DNA from: Chryseobacterium pennae
GTDB lineage: Bacteria > Bacteroidota > Bacteroidia > Flavobacteriales > Weeksellaceae
Assembly (NCBI RefSeq): GCF_003385515.1
Contig: NZ_QNVT01000012.1
Span: 98,954-162,953 of the forward strand
Reading direction: 5' to 3'
Length of the DNA: 64,000 nt
Shown piece by piece: positions 54,935-64,000 of this stretch. How positions within the stretch are numbered: the stretch's first letter is position 1; the number at the start of each line of letters is the position of its first letter. Position numbers and translations under genes: made by a program. The notes beneath the pieces were generated by a model, which worked only from the letters and a program-made list of their open reading frames with translations, made no database searches and had not been told where the DNA came from.

Positions 54935-56377
54935 TTAAAGTGACTGATCCGATGATGTAGTCCTAATATTTAGAATCAGATGATTGGACATTCGTGATTT
55001 CCTTTTATCCTTAATTTCCAGAAATTCATCTTTATATTGAAGATCTTCAAAAGTTATTGTTTCCATTTTGCTGTTTATCTGCTCAAAAATAACATAAAGC
55101 CCATTTCGTAGAAAAGCACCTCCAATTGACGGGTTTATCTCCAATAATGGCATTTCTTTCCATATATGGTCATTTGCATTCTTACCAAATGTCTTTATGA
55201 TACCCTCAAACATCTTGGTGGCTAAACTTAAATAAGGAATCCCATTTAAAATATCCAGCGTTTTCAATTCCGGAACAGAATCAAAAACTCCCTTTATTTT
55301 ATTATAATACACCTCTGCATCAGTATCAAGCTCAAAAAGATCAAATTTGAGATTAATATAATCTGCGAACATAACATTCCGGAAAATCCCCTTAAATAGA
55401 AAACCACTAGCATAGTTTCCGTCTTTTACCTTAAAGTCAACTAAGTTGGTGACTTCATTTTCTCCACCAGAGGCTGGAGCTGTCGGATTTCTGGTATTAA
55501 TAGAAATTTTAAAAAGTCCCTCTTTTGTTCCTCCCCAAAAATCCGGTAAATGATCATTATAAAATGCATTTACATCAAGTTTCAAAGCTTTTAAAGTTGA
55601 AGTAGGAAATGATAAATCCTCTAACTTTTGATCTGCTGCTGAGATTACGGGGTAGGCTTTACCAAGTACGGGCCTTGAGTCGGTACCAAAATCAACAAAT
55701 CCAAGGCGAAGAGCATTTTGGGATGGCGCAATGGCAACTCCACTTGCATCTGCCAGTTGTCTCTGGCTTTTATAGAAATTATCCATCGCGTCTATATATC
55801 CCTGACCAGCTGAATCTTTCCTTTTTTTGCTACCTTTTTTCGATTTTACAATGAGTGATTTACCAATCTCTACGGCTATTTTTCCTATTGTATAATTTAC
55901 ATCATTAGCATCTACACGACGCCCTTTATGATATATACCCGCAACATGTAACCACTCATGAATCCAGTGCGCTGCAAGTGATAAATAATCATCCTTCTTA
56001 ATCCAATAATTGAAAAATGACACATTTGTCCTAATTGTCGGATCACCAGGATTAACTTCACCAACTGTACTACCTCCTAGTGAGTCGTCCAAAATGATTA
56101 ATAGGTTTATAGTATTATCTGGTAACGTTTTTCTTTCTTTTCCGGTATTGATTATCTCAAGAATCTGGTCATTATTGACTTTAACGTATTTGCCATTATC
56201 ATCATACAATGTGCTATAAGAAAATTTAGCTTCTTTAACCCCGCTTAGAAATTTTTCATCATTTACTATTTCAGTTAATAATGATACAGCGTTGTCTGCA
56301 AATTTTTTTTCACTGTCACCTACATTTGAGCCCTTGAAATTATCAAGCGATACTTTGGTTTTAAAATTGGCTTTCAT
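54935..56377 (-). CDS. Metzincin-like zinc metalloprotease candidate
   Basis: A 480-residue protein with no signal peptide. HEWLHVAGIYH at residues 140-150 fits the HExxHxxGxxH signature of metzincins (ligands H140, H144, H150; catalytic E141). The preceding strand NLLIILDDSLGGSTVGEVNP resembles their beta-sheet edge. The rest (residues 200-480) is not recognised and ends in a polar tail. It converges on the caspase operon from the other side of the IS. Cytoplasmic location and neighbours suggest a stress, defence or toxin role; the call rests on the motif. Confidence 0.65.
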   Translation of the reverse strand: MKANFKTKVSLDNFKGSNVGDSEKKFADNAVSLLTEIVNDEKFLSGVKEAKFSYSTLYDDNGKYVKVNNDQILEIINTGKERKTLPDNTINLLIILDDSLGGSTVGEVNPGDPTIRTNVSFFNYWIKKDDYLSLAAHWIHEWLHVAGIYHKGRRVDANDVNYTIGKIAVEIGKSLIVKSKKGSKKRKDSAGQGYIDAMDNFYKSQRQLADASGVAIAPSQNALRLGFVDFGTDSRPVLGKAYPVISAADQKLEDLSFPTSTLKALKLDVNAFYNDHLPDFWGGTKEGLFKISINTRNPTAPASGGENEVTNLVDFKVKDGNYASGFLFKGIFRNVMFADYINLKFDLFELDTDAEVYYNKIKGVFDSVPELKTLDILNGIPYLSLATKMFEGIIKTFGKNANDHIWKEMPLLEINPSIGGAFLRNGLYVIFEQINSKMETITFEDLQYKDEFLEIKDKRKSRMSNHLILNIRTTSSDQSL

Positions 56378-56917
56378 AAAATATTATTAGTTTTAATGGT
56401 TGCTTAAATATAGTCAATATTAAATCTAAATAATAAAACATTTTATTAATAAACCTGCTATACCAGATCAGAACATAGAGTCCATGTAAGTTAGGTTTAA
56501 AAAGACTGTCACTTAGCCATCTTAAAAGAAATCTTGCAGCGAAGTAGCAAACCACCGCATTGGATTCGTTATTTTACATGAGTAGAGGATGAAAGGGCTC
56601 TCCGTTACAACACAGGAAACCCTATACAATAAATTGGATATCCGAAAATACAAGAACTAAATTTTCTATTGAGCAGTTAAAACCAGTAAAAAGGAAATCT
56701 TAAGACATTTTAGGATTATTGCCAATAGGTATTTAATAAATGCGCTAAAAAAATGTAAATATCGTCTGTAATATCAAAAAAGTGAAAATAGTATACTTAA
56801 CAGGATTCAAACTAAAACACCAAAGCTTTAAAACACTAAAAATCAATCACATACAACCAAAATATTTTCTATATCTAAAAAAAAAGAGTTCCTGTAGCCT
56901 ACTGTCAAGTCACTGAA

Positions 56918-56952
56918 AGAGACAACTATTTGATAGTTGTCTCTCTTTTTTT
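56918..56952 (+). terminator. Orphan intrinsic terminator
   Basis: AGAGACAACTA and TAGTTGTCTCT form a perfect 11-bp stem around a TTTGA loop, followed by C and eight T residues. No plus-strand gene precedes it for more than 2 kb except the displaced caspase-operon terminator, so it may end an unannotated small RNA. Confidence 0.8.
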
Positions 56953-57016
56953 ACGCATAAAAGTCTCTATATCAAACTTTTACAGCCTGACATTTTATGG
57001 TTTGAATTTTTTGATG

Positions 57017-57073
57017 TGAAATCTCTAGTCCATCTGAAACAGACAGTCTAAAAGTGCTCTGTCAGAGATTTCA
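57017..57073. repeat. Inverted repeat downstream of the recombinase unit
   Basis: TGAAATCTCT (57017-57026) and AGAGATTTCA (57064-57073) are perfect complements separated by 37 nt that contain a weaker GACAG/CTGTC pair. It lies 30 bp past the end of the 54-aa gene on the recombinase strand. A terminator, attenuator or recombination site are all possible. Confidence 0.45.
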
Positions 57074-57102
57074 TCGGTATTGAAGCATAGTTTGAAATCC
57101 CA

Positions 57103-57267
57103 TTAAGGTTCTAGTATTTTTTTCTCTTTCGGTTTATCATAATTTTTTGATACTAAATATAGTAATTCCAATATAATTTTAGCTTCCTTCTCATTTACCT
57201 GAACTCCATTCTTGGCCAGAATAATAATTGCTTGTTCTACTGAAACATTCCTATCAATGAAATTCAT
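57103..57267 (-). CDS. 54-residue protein overlapping the serine recombinase end
   Basis: The ATG is at 57267 and the TAA at 57103-57105. The start overlaps the last codons of the recombinase (stop at 57254) by 14 bp, so translation is coupled. The product begins MNFIDRNVSVEQAIIILAKN and continues GVQVNEKEAKIILELLYLV, an amphipathic helical pattern, and ends basic (NYDKPKEKKILEP). Similar small genes follow large serine recombinases in Bacteroidota; a role as directionality factor or regulator is possible but unproven. Confidence 0.65.
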   Translation of the reverse strand: MNFIDRNVSVEQAIIILAKNGVQVNEKEAKIILELLYLVSKNYDKPKEKKILEP

Positions 57268-58744
57268 TTTTCTTATTAGGTTTTCGGTTAATTTTTTTTA
57301 ATAATATTTTTGAAAATGCTTGATTCAAGTCCAAAGAGAGATCACCTGTTTTATAATCAATATCAACTGGTGGAATAAGACTCACAAGACTTTTTTTATC
57401 TGAGATGTCAAACTCGGAAAATTTTTGAAAAACTTCGACTAATTTTTTATCTTTTATTTGGTCCTTTTTATCAATAGCTTTTAATTTAAGAAAAATATCA
57501 CGCGCTTCCTTCTTAAGATGCTTAATGTTAACTTGATTCTCTTTTTTTAATTCATTGTAGTCATCAATTTTTAATACTCCTGCTAAAAACAACTTTCTGC
57601 CTTGAGAAAGAACTTGCCCCTCTTCTTTTATTTTTCTCTCAATTAAATTTTGATTGTACAAATAACTTGCTTTCAGTGTCTTTATATTCTGGTCTTGTAA
57701 AATACATTTAAATAAGTCAATTGTATTATTTGATAGTATTAATTGCTGAAGCTTATTTTGATAACAATCATTCAGAAAAACTGCGTTTATCCTTGTCCTA
57801 CAGCGATCATGACAATGATAATATGGGTATTTTCTTGAACTTCCTTGTGCAATACTTCCAGTGAGTTTTCTATCACAAACAGGACAAATCAAAAACCCTC
57901 TAAGAAAAAACATTGCTTTTAAATCATCCCTTTTAGCTGTAGTTTTTCTTTTTGTATTAATGACAGACTGAACCTGATAAAATAACGATTCAGATATTAA
58001 AGGTTCATGCAAACCTTTTATCATTTGTTCTTCATCAGATTTAAGTTTGACTGATATAAGCCCACAATAAACTGGATTCCGTAAAATTCTGAAAAAGTGT
58101 GACCGTGAGCATATCAATCCTTTCTCATTAGCCATTCTCATGATTTCGGAAATCTTATGATCGTTCTGGGCAACTTGATGAAAAGACCACTTTATAATAT
58201 CCGCTTCAGGTTCTTTAGGAGCAATAGTTTTTTTACCATCCATTAATGTCAAATTAATAAATCCGATAGGTGCTTTATTAGGATACCTACCCATCAACTT
58301 CGCTCGACGAATTCCATTTGCAGTATTTTGAGCCCTTCTGGTATTTTCCGCCTCTGGAACAGCTAAGTATACAGCCAACATAACCGTGCTTTCCGGCACA
58401 GAGAAATCAATTGGTTGATCAATAGCCATCGCTATCGTTTTATATTTTCGAAGTTTTCCAATCATTTCGTAAGCATATTCAACATTCCGGCTAAATCGGT
58501 CCCACTTGATAAATAATATGTTCTTATCTTCTCCTGATGATTTCTTTTTAATTTCTGAAAATAATTCTTTCCACTCTGGCCGGTTGAAATTTTTGGCAGA
58601 GTAGTCTTCGCGATAGATTCCTTTGACTTCGATATTGTTATATTTACAATATTTCAATAATCTATCCTCCTGCTCTGGTAGGGAGTAACCTTTTCTTTTT
58701 TGTTCGTCTGTACTTACACGGACGTATAAATAGGCTGACTTCAT
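57254..58744 (-). CDS. Large serine recombinase
   Basis: A 496-residue protein from the ATG at 58744 (MKSAYLYVRVSTDEQ); the catalytic serine is in YVRVSTDEQ (S10). The resolvase domain covers residues 1-150 (with IKWDRFSRN), followed by a recombinase domain (KAPIGF...GLICSRSHFFRILRNPVYCG), a zinc-ribbon (CPVCDRKLTG, CHDRC) and a coiled-coil. Large serine recombinases integrate or excise genomic islands. It stands between the caspase region and Hachiman, so it may have brought in part of the defence island. Confidence 0.92.
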   Translation of the reverse strand: MKSAYLYVRVSTDEQKRKGYSLPEQEDRLLKYCKYNNIEVKGIYREDYSAKNFNRPEWKELFSEIKKKSSGEDKNILFIKWDRFSRNVEYAYEMIGKLRKYKTIAMAIDQPIDFSVPESTVMLAVYLAVPEAENTRRAQNTANGIRRAKLMGRYPNKAPIGFINLTLMDGKKTIAPKEPEADIIKWSFHQVAQNDHKISEIMRMANEKGLICSRSHFFRILRNPVYCGLISVKLKSDEEQMIKGLHEPLISESLFYQVQSVINTKRKTTAKRDDLKAMFFLRGFLICPVCDRKLTGSIAQGSSRKYPYYHCHDRCRTRINAVFLNDCYQNKLQQLILSNNTIDLFKCILQDQNIKTLKASYLYNQNLIERKIKEEGQVLSQGRKLFLAGVLKIDDYNELKKENQVNIKHLKKEARDIFLKLKAIDKKDQIKDKKLVEVFQKFSEFDISDKKSLVSLIPPVDIDYKTGDLSLDLNQAFSKILLKKINRKPNKKNEFH

Positions 58745-59087
58745 ATAATTAATGCATTTATTTGATTTACAAATTAATATTTTTAAGTATATGAAATGAT
58801 AAACAAAAAACAATTTATGCTGTATCAATTAAAAAGGGAAATTCAGTAGAAAAATTGGTATAATTTGGAATTTGGTTACACATTAACAGTAAATCCTAAT
58901 CATGCAAAGCTGGATCCTAAAGTGAGACAGGTAATATTTCACTTTTTTATAATCTCTGAAACTGTCAACCGTATATTATTCAGCTCTTCATGCAATTCTC
59001 AAGATCCGTTCTCCATTAAGGTTTTCATTATTTAAATGGTAATGAGCATTAATTAGTATTGATTTTAATTGACATTAAACTATCTTT
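58745..59087. other. Intergenic region, recombinase to hamB
   Basis: These 343 bp are AT-rich, with a short AAGTGA/TCACTT pair near 58920-58944. I see no open frame, RNA gene or clear attachment site in them; the recombinase promoter must lie here. Confidence 0.4.
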
Positions 59088-61640
59088 TTATAGTGTTCTT
59101 TTAATTTCTTCAAATTCTAGAGATGTTGATCTAAATTCATTTAGTAAAAGTGCTTTATTTACACCAACTAGTTTATTATCTTTCAATATCAAGGACTTTC
59201 TATGGTGTCTAAAAATTTTAATTGCAGTATTCCTAGACAACCCGATATTCTGCAAAGCTATCACCTGTGGTATTTGTGTTCCATATTCCAAGAGTGTTGC
59301 CCAATTATCTCCGGCTTTGCTCTCTCCTATAATAGCCACCAAAATTTGATAGTAATGATTGAAATACTTTTCTAGAATATAGCGAAGAACATATTCAATG
59401 TCATCGATAAGCTTCTCAATTAGAGCATTTATATGCCTTCTATTTGTCTTATCAAATACTTCATACACTCTAAAATCAACTTCTACCTGATATCCATTAT
59501 CATGATTGTAGTCGATAGATTGACTTATTATCTGGCTTAAAGAAAACCCCTGGACCCATTGGTTCATCAGCACTGCGTAGTATTTTAAACTGTTTACATT
59601 TGCGAGCTTCTTTTCTGTTTTATCCCACGAATATAATCTGTGAAAATCGATCAATACTTTAAGGATACTCTCATATTTTATAGCTCCACTGTTAGGTAAT
59701 ATACTTTTTTTTGATTTTGATACAGCTTTGTAAATTCTTTCCTGAATCTCAAAATTGATAGTTTGATTGAACTTCAAGATCGACTTTGGAATCTCAAAAT
59801 TAATAATCCCTTGCTTCGCCAAATCGATGAGCTTTTGCTTATTATCTTCAATTAACTTATCAATTATTGGACTTTTATAATTAGCTGTAGTTTCTAAAGT
59901 GTCAACTTTAATTATATTCGCAATATATTTTAATATTTCTTTCTCTACTTCAGAACCAGATTTTATCTCTTCATTTTTAAGTGCCTTTTCAATTTTTTTA
60001 AGATTATGATCAATCTTAGTCAGAATGGTAGGCTGCAGTTTAATATCCTTTCTTATCAAAACATCCTTGTCAACCCATTTAAAATCCTCATACTGAACAC
60101 AGAAAATATTTCCCACTAACTCTCTTGTCAATCTTCCTGCCCTTCCAGAAAGATTCCAAAAATCAATTGGTGACAAAGTTGTTTTCGAACCACTTCTATT
60201 ATCTATAATAAAAATATTCTGTGTAGGCATATTAACTCCTTCCAGTAATGTTGAAGTACAAAATACATAACGGATCTCTTCCTTTTGGTATAAATCTTCG
60301 ATCAAATTTCTTATCAACTGGGGCAATTTTCCATAGTGATATGCCACTCCTTTTTCTATAAAATCAACTAAATAATATTCCGGATGGATGTATTCTTTAA
60401 TATTTTTTATTGCCTGCTCAACAAGTTCACTCTGCTCAATTCTTGGAAGTAACTTTGAAAGCTCAATTGCTTTATTCACCGTATTCCTCTTGGAATAACA
60501 ATAGATGAGATTATTTTTATCAGCTCCAATAAACTTGATAAATTTTGTAATTGAATAATCCTTGCTATCATCAAGTATGTCCTGCAACTTTAAAACTGAA
60601 TTATTGGAATAAGACTCAACCTCTTTAGTCTCAAGGTTAACAAAATAAATATTTTGAGATACAGGAGACTCTCCTGTTCTAAATGAATTTTGTATATCCC
60701 TATTGAACAGTCTCAAAAATATTTCAGGGTTGGAAACATTTGGGGAAGAAAAATACAATTTAACATTCCCATACATTTTCTGAACTTTTTCAATAGCCGA
60801 ATAAGTCGTAACACTACGGGCATCTTTATCATTTGCTAATTTGTGTGCTTCATCAATAAATAAAAAGCCTATTGGAGGATTTGTATCTTGTGACAAATAG
60901 CTAAGAAGCCGTTCTGGGGTTAAAACAAAAATATAATTGTATTTTTCTTCAGTTAAAATATCAGATACATTTGAATTAATAAAGATTTTATATTTATAAG
61001 TGTCCAGAAGCTCATGAAGTTCATTTTTTAAATCAGAAAAAAATTGATTGATAAGAGCTCTGGTGGGTACAATGATTACGATATTTTCTGGTGGACTGTT
61101 CTTTATCACCTTTTTGATAAAAGATTTGATGATAAAAGACTTGCCCATGGAAGTCGGTCCGGAAAAACTAAACTCGGTACTTTTGGACAGCTTATTAAAT
61201 AACTCAAATTGCGTGTCTGTAAAAATCATTCCGTTTCCATCTGGAGCCTGCTGTATCAATCGTTTAGATTCGGTTTCAATTTCCCTAAAAATTGGGAGAA
61301 GTGCAATATTTTTGTTTTTATTTTCCAAATAATTAATCGCCGGAAAATTACCTAGTTTACTAAATATAGCTTTTGATACTGTTCTGTACACTTCGTTATC
61401 TTTGTAATCTTGATTCAGAGAGGCAACAATTTGATAAGATCTATTTCTCGCTTCAGAATTTTTAGAGTTGGATAAAATGTCTGCAAAACGCAAAGTGTCC
61501 CTCAACTCTTTTGTTGTAAATTGAACCCTGTTTGATTTTTTGAACAGGTTTTGCGCAGTTATCAAAGAACATTTATTAAACAAAGCATTGAAGTATTCAT
61601 CTCGCAAAATATCCTCAGTCAGTTTATCGATAATTTTCAT
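59088..61640 (-). CDS. hamB: HamB, helicase of a Hachiman defence system
   Basis: A 850-residue protein from the ATG at 61640, which overlaps the hamA stop (GTGATGA). SF2 helicase motifs: Walker A GPTSMGKSF (K167), Ia VPTRALINQ, DEAH in FLFIDEAHKLAN, SSPNVSNP (motif III) and NLSGRAGRLTRE (motif VI). The Ski2-like C-terminal half is helical. HamB scans and binds DNA and, when triggered by phage, frees the HamA nuclease. The gene order hamA-hamB with overlap is the standard Hachiman layout. Confidence 0.9.
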   Translation of the reverse strand: MKIIDKLTEDILRDEYFNALFNKCSLITAQNLFKKSNRVQFTTKELRDTLRFADILSNSKNSEARNRSYQIVASLNQDYKDNEVYRTVSKAIFSKLGNFPAINYLENKNKNIALLPIFREIETESKRLIQQAPDGNGMIFTDTQFELFNKLSKSTEFSFSGPTSMGKSFIIKSFIKKVIKNSPPENIVIIVPTRALINQFFSDLKNELHELLDTYKYKIFINSNVSDILTEEKYNYIFVLTPERLLSYLSQDTNPPIGFLFIDEAHKLANDKDARSVTTYSAIEKVQKMYGNVKLYFSSPNVSNPEIFLRLFNRDIQNSFRTGESPVSQNIYFVNLETKEVESYSNNSVLKLQDILDDSKDYSITKFIKFIGADKNNLIYCYSKRNTVNKAIELSKLLPRIEQSELVEQAIKNIKEYIHPEYYLVDFIEKGVAYHYGKLPQLIRNLIEDLYQKEEIRYVFCTSTLLEGVNMPTQNIFIIDNRSGSKTTLSPIDFWNLSGRAGRLTRELVGNIFCVQYEDFKWVDKDVLIRKDIKLQPTILTKIDHNLKKIEKALKNEEIKSGSEVEKEILKYIANIIKVDTLETTANYKSPIIDKLIEDNKQKLIDLAKQGIINFEIPKSILKFNQTINFEIQERIYKAVSKSKKSILPNSGAIKYESILKVLIDFHRLYSWDKTEKKLANVNSLKYYAVLMNQWVQGFSLSQIISQSIDYNHDNGYQVEVDFRVYEVFDKTNRRHINALIEKLIDDIEYVLRYILEKYFNHYYQILVAIIGESKAGDNWATLLEYGTQIPQVIALQNIGLSRNTAIKIFRHHRKSLILKDNKLVGVNKALLLNEFRSTSLEFEEIKRTL

Positions 61641-62533
61641 CACTCAACTATTTTTTCAATGATATGTTTTCTTTTATTTTGAAGGTCTGAGAAAGGAATG
61701 ACATAGATATAAAACTGATACCCTGTATAGTCGCTTTTCTTTAGCTGATGATTTAACGAATTCTTCGCTTTAAGTACTTCTTTCTTGATCTTCTCTCTTA
61801 TATTTTTGCGGAAGTCTGAATTACTAAGTTTGCTTTCATCATCTGTAATGGGAATATCAAAGCCCAAAAATATTCCGAAGGAATAATCCAGATATGTATC
61901 ATCCTCCTTTGCACTCGGAATTATGATCCTTTTTAGCATTTCATAAGTTGTCTGATCATAAGCCTCTTTAACGAGTTCACTATTGATTAGGTCAATTTCA
62001 AACTCCAACTTTGATGTGGATTTTAGAAATTTGCTAATTGACCCAAAAGCCTCGTATACACCTTTACTGATATCAGAGTTAAGTTTTGATTCACCAAGAA
62101 CGATTTGATAGTCTGTATCTGAGAGCTTTAAAAGGTGTACACCATCAGCTCCCTTGACATAATCATTGGAATTGGTTTTTAATTCCAATTTGGTAAGGAT
62201 TTTTGGAGCATTTAAATGAGATTCAAGTAAACAGTATAATAAAATTTCGCCAAGTTCACCCTCGTTATCAGCATGATGTTTCAGTTTAGCTTTTGCCTTT
62301 TTTACAAGATCATTGAATTTATCTGCTTGTTTTAACTCATCAACTTGCTTACGAGAGAGAGCAAAATAACAAAGTTTGTTTCCAAGTTCATTTATAAGCT
62401 CGTCATAGCTAAATGCGTTATTTTTGACCTTTAAAGTAAAAAGATTTAATGTATTATTATTTTCAAGCGCTTCATTGCACAAGTCATTATAAAATAAATC
62501 TAAAAAATCATCTTTAATATTCTTCTCAATCAT
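61640..62533 (-). CDS. hamA: HamA (DUF1837), nuclease of a Hachiman defence system
   Basis: A 297-residue protein of the DUF1837 family: GELGEILLYCLLESHL (about 92-107), KGADGVHLLK with D130 and LGESKLN with E148 and K150, a PD-(D/E)xK-type arrangement. In Hachiman systems this nuclease is held inactive by HamB and degrades DNA after activation. It is the first gene of the pair and directly precedes hamB. The 381-bp gap upstream separates it from the divergent nuclease-NTPase fragment. Confidence 0.9.
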   Translation of the reverse strand: MIEKNIKDDFLDLFYNDLCNEALENNNTLNLFTLKVKNNAFSYDELINELGNKLCYFALSRKQVDELKQADKFNDLVKKAKAKLKHHADNEGELGEILLYCLLESHLNAPKILTKLELKTNSNDYVKGADGVHLLKLSDTDYQIVLGESKLNSDISKGVYEAFGSISKFLKSTSKLEFEIDLINSELVKEAYDQTTYEMLKRIIIPSAKEDDTYLDYSFGIFLGFDIPITDDESKLSNSDFRKNIREKIKKEVLKAKNSLNHQLKKSDYTGYQFYIYVIPFSDLQNKRKHIIEKIVE

Positions 62534-62914
62534 TAACAGTTATATGGTATTAGTATGCACTAAGTTAATAAATTAGTACTTACAGTTGATCCTTTATTTA
62601 ATTTTCGTGCTAAAAATAAACTAAATTTCTATCGAATAACTACTGTTTCCCGTAATAGAATCCATAAAGCTTCACTCAAATCTATAATACAACAGAAAGA
62701 AGTAACTAAACATAAGTTATAAGAGAAAACAATTTTAAAAAACTTAGATTTTCAAAATAAAAAAATAAAGTAATCACTACCCGAATACTTACAACAACTT
62801 TATAAAGCCCGTAATGAAATCTTACGGATTCCCTTTTCTGACATTTAGATTAAATTCTTATCTTGGATAATTCGAAACATAAAATTCCAATTTAAAAAAG
62901 TCAATTCCCTAGTA
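62534..62914. other. Divergent intergenic region, hamA to nuclease-NTPase gene
   Basis: This AT-rich 381-bp gap must carry the promoters of hamA and the plus-strand gene. CCGTAA and TTACGG (about 62808-62827) form a small hairpin. No gene or clear consensus promoter is visible. Confidence 0.45.
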
Positions 62915-63919
62915 ATGAAAATAAATCCCAACAGCTCTATAAGAAGCGGATATAAATATGAAGATTTATTTACCTTAAAATTATGTGTAGATTGGTTATT
63001 AGACCCAAAACTATACAAAAGTATTCGGATTCAGTATAAGCCGGAAGATATTGAAATTACGCATTTTGCGATTGATGACATTGTTGCACAAAGGAAAGAC
63101 GGAGGAATCGAATACTACCAAATCAAGCATAAACAGAACCCAGAAACTGATTTGTGGGATTTTAACCAATTATTTAATAAAGGGCTATCCAAATGGATGA
63201 AATCATACTTCGCACTAAAAGAACCAAATATTTTTTGTAGTCTTATAACTAATGGAAATATTGCCCCTGAAATTGAACAATGCCTGCAAAATGGATATTT
63301 GAATCCTTATAAAATTTTAGATGTCAATCCAGAATTTCTTGACAATCTGAAATCAATTTATACAGATCTAAACTTAATTAATATATTCTTTAGAGAGTTT
63401 TGCTTTCAATTTAATCAACCAAATAAAAAAGATCTGGAAGAAACTCTTCGAGAAATTTTATACAAACAATTAAAGGTTACTAAAGCCGGAGTTGATAGTC
63501 TTCTGCTTTTTATAGCGAATGAAGGAGCTGAAAAGCATCCGAAAACATTTACTTTAAGTGATATAAGATTACATCTATCGTGGGATAATCCCAGACCTTT
63601 AAATCAAAACTTTGAAATTCCTACAGACTTTGAGTTCTTCAACAAAAATACTCATCAAGATATTCTAAAGGACCTAACCAGTATAGACGGTGGGATTAAG
63701 GTATTTATAGGAAAACCTGGTAGTGGAAAAAGCACTTACTTATCTAAATTATATACATTACTTAAGAAAGAGAATACACTTGTATTTCGTCACCATTATC
63801 ACTTAAATCCGAAGGACAATTCATATGCTGATCGATTAAACTCGGAACGTGTAATTGAAGGCTTAAAAGCTGAATTTAAAAAACAGAAAAATACCGTAAT
63901 TTGTATGTCTTCAAAATAA
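62915..63919 (+). pseudogene. Cap4-like dsDNA nuclease plus P-loop NTPase, truncated
   Basis: A 334-residue frame. The N-terminal SGYKYEDLFTLKLCVDWLL, DDIVAQRKDGGIEYYQIKHK is the nuclease domain (PD-(D/E)xK with QxK) of Cap4/DUF4297-type defence proteins. From about residue 250 a NACHT/STAND-type NTPase starts with VFIGKPGSGKSTYLSKLY (Walker A). The frame ends at TAA (63917-63919) only about 60 residues after the Walker A, before Walker B and any sensor repeats, which in this class are usually several hundred residues long. So it is a truncated or broken gene, or its remainder lies beyond the window in another frame. Confidence 0.7.
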
Positions 63920-64000
63920 AATGGACTTTCTCTTAGGGAGTATTTGTTAGTTTAAAGTTATAATAAAAGTTGATTTCCATAAAATTTTTCTGAGCTTTGA

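Larger units (their letters stand above)
56378..57102. other. Gene-poor region with orphan hairpins
   Basis: In this 725-bp stretch no open frame is convincing. It contains a strong plus-strand terminator (56918-56952) with no gene before it, and a 10-bp inverted repeat (57017-57026 with 57064-57073). A small RNA ending at the terminator, or remnants of a deleted gene, would both fit. Confidence 0.55.

Noticed and set aside
1..64000. CRISPR arrays and rRNA or tRNA genes
   Set aside because: I looked for regularly spaced repeats with unique spacers and for rRNA or tRNA signatures and found none; the short-period repeats at 12.7 and 27.8 kb have no spacers.

Overview
The window looks like a Bacteroidota chromosome segment, most likely Sphingobacteriaceae or Weeksellaceae, although the genus cannot be fixed from sequence alone. 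The reasons are the low GC content, a TAnnTTTG-type -7 promoter element, SusC/SusD genes with an ECF sigma/anti-sigma pair, and a full Bacteroidetes-type (CTnDOT-like) tra/mob gene set. Most of the window reads as one integrative and conjugative element (ICE) with cargo, followed by a defence island.

Layout. 1-1.6 kb: a minus-strand pair of secreted proteins, one truncated by the window edge. 1.8-1.95 kb: a large nested inverted repeat in non-coding DNA. 2.2-10.7 kb: a plus-strand cargo operon of ECF sigma factor, FecR anti-sigma, SusC, SusD and an S9 serine peptidase. 10.7-13.5 kb: a DUF6520 peptide, a MauE/DoxX membrane protein and an AraC-type regulator; four direct repeats with an exact 21-bp period sit in the promoter region of the pair. 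13.7-27.6 kb: the tra operon on the minus strand (traA, a DUF3408 gene, a TraD-like gene, two paralogous unknowns, traE, F, G, I, J, K, L, M, N, O, Q), ending in a strong terminator. 27.6-33.6 kb: an octamer repeat tract and an oriT-like hairpin, then mobA, mobB and mobC, with a tyrosine recombinase lying between mobB and mobC. 34.3-46 kb: an ADP-ribosyltransferase-like protein and the ICE DNA-processing block (helicase, N6 methylase, DUF1896, topoisomerase III, DUF4099/DUF3945), a helix-turn-helix protein and RteC. 46.3-56.4 kb: cargo with a C10 protease, a lipoprotein, a HEPN/zinc-ribbon protein, an alpha/beta hydrolase-caspase-partner operon, an IS256-family element and a HExxHxxGxxH metalloprotease candidate. 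57.1-64 kb: a large serine recombinase with a 54-aa companion, a Hachiman defence pair (hamA, hamB) and a nuclease-NTPase gene that stops early.

Two lesions hit core ICE genes. The VirB4-type ATPase gene traG carries a 53-bp hairpin insertion exactly inside its Walker A motif. The methylase-helicase gene is split by one in-frame TAG. Either the element is decaying, or the lesions are bypassed during translation; the hairpin geometry (a 50-nt gap between two glycine codons, rejoining to give GPSGSGKS) makes the second option worth testing.

The best candidate for an undescribed system is the hydrolase-caspase-partner operon at 49.4-53.4 kb. Its three genes are tightly coupled, small beta-rich domains with a shared motif appear in the caspase tail and the partner, and it sits among HEPN, metalloprotease, recombinase and Hachiman genes.
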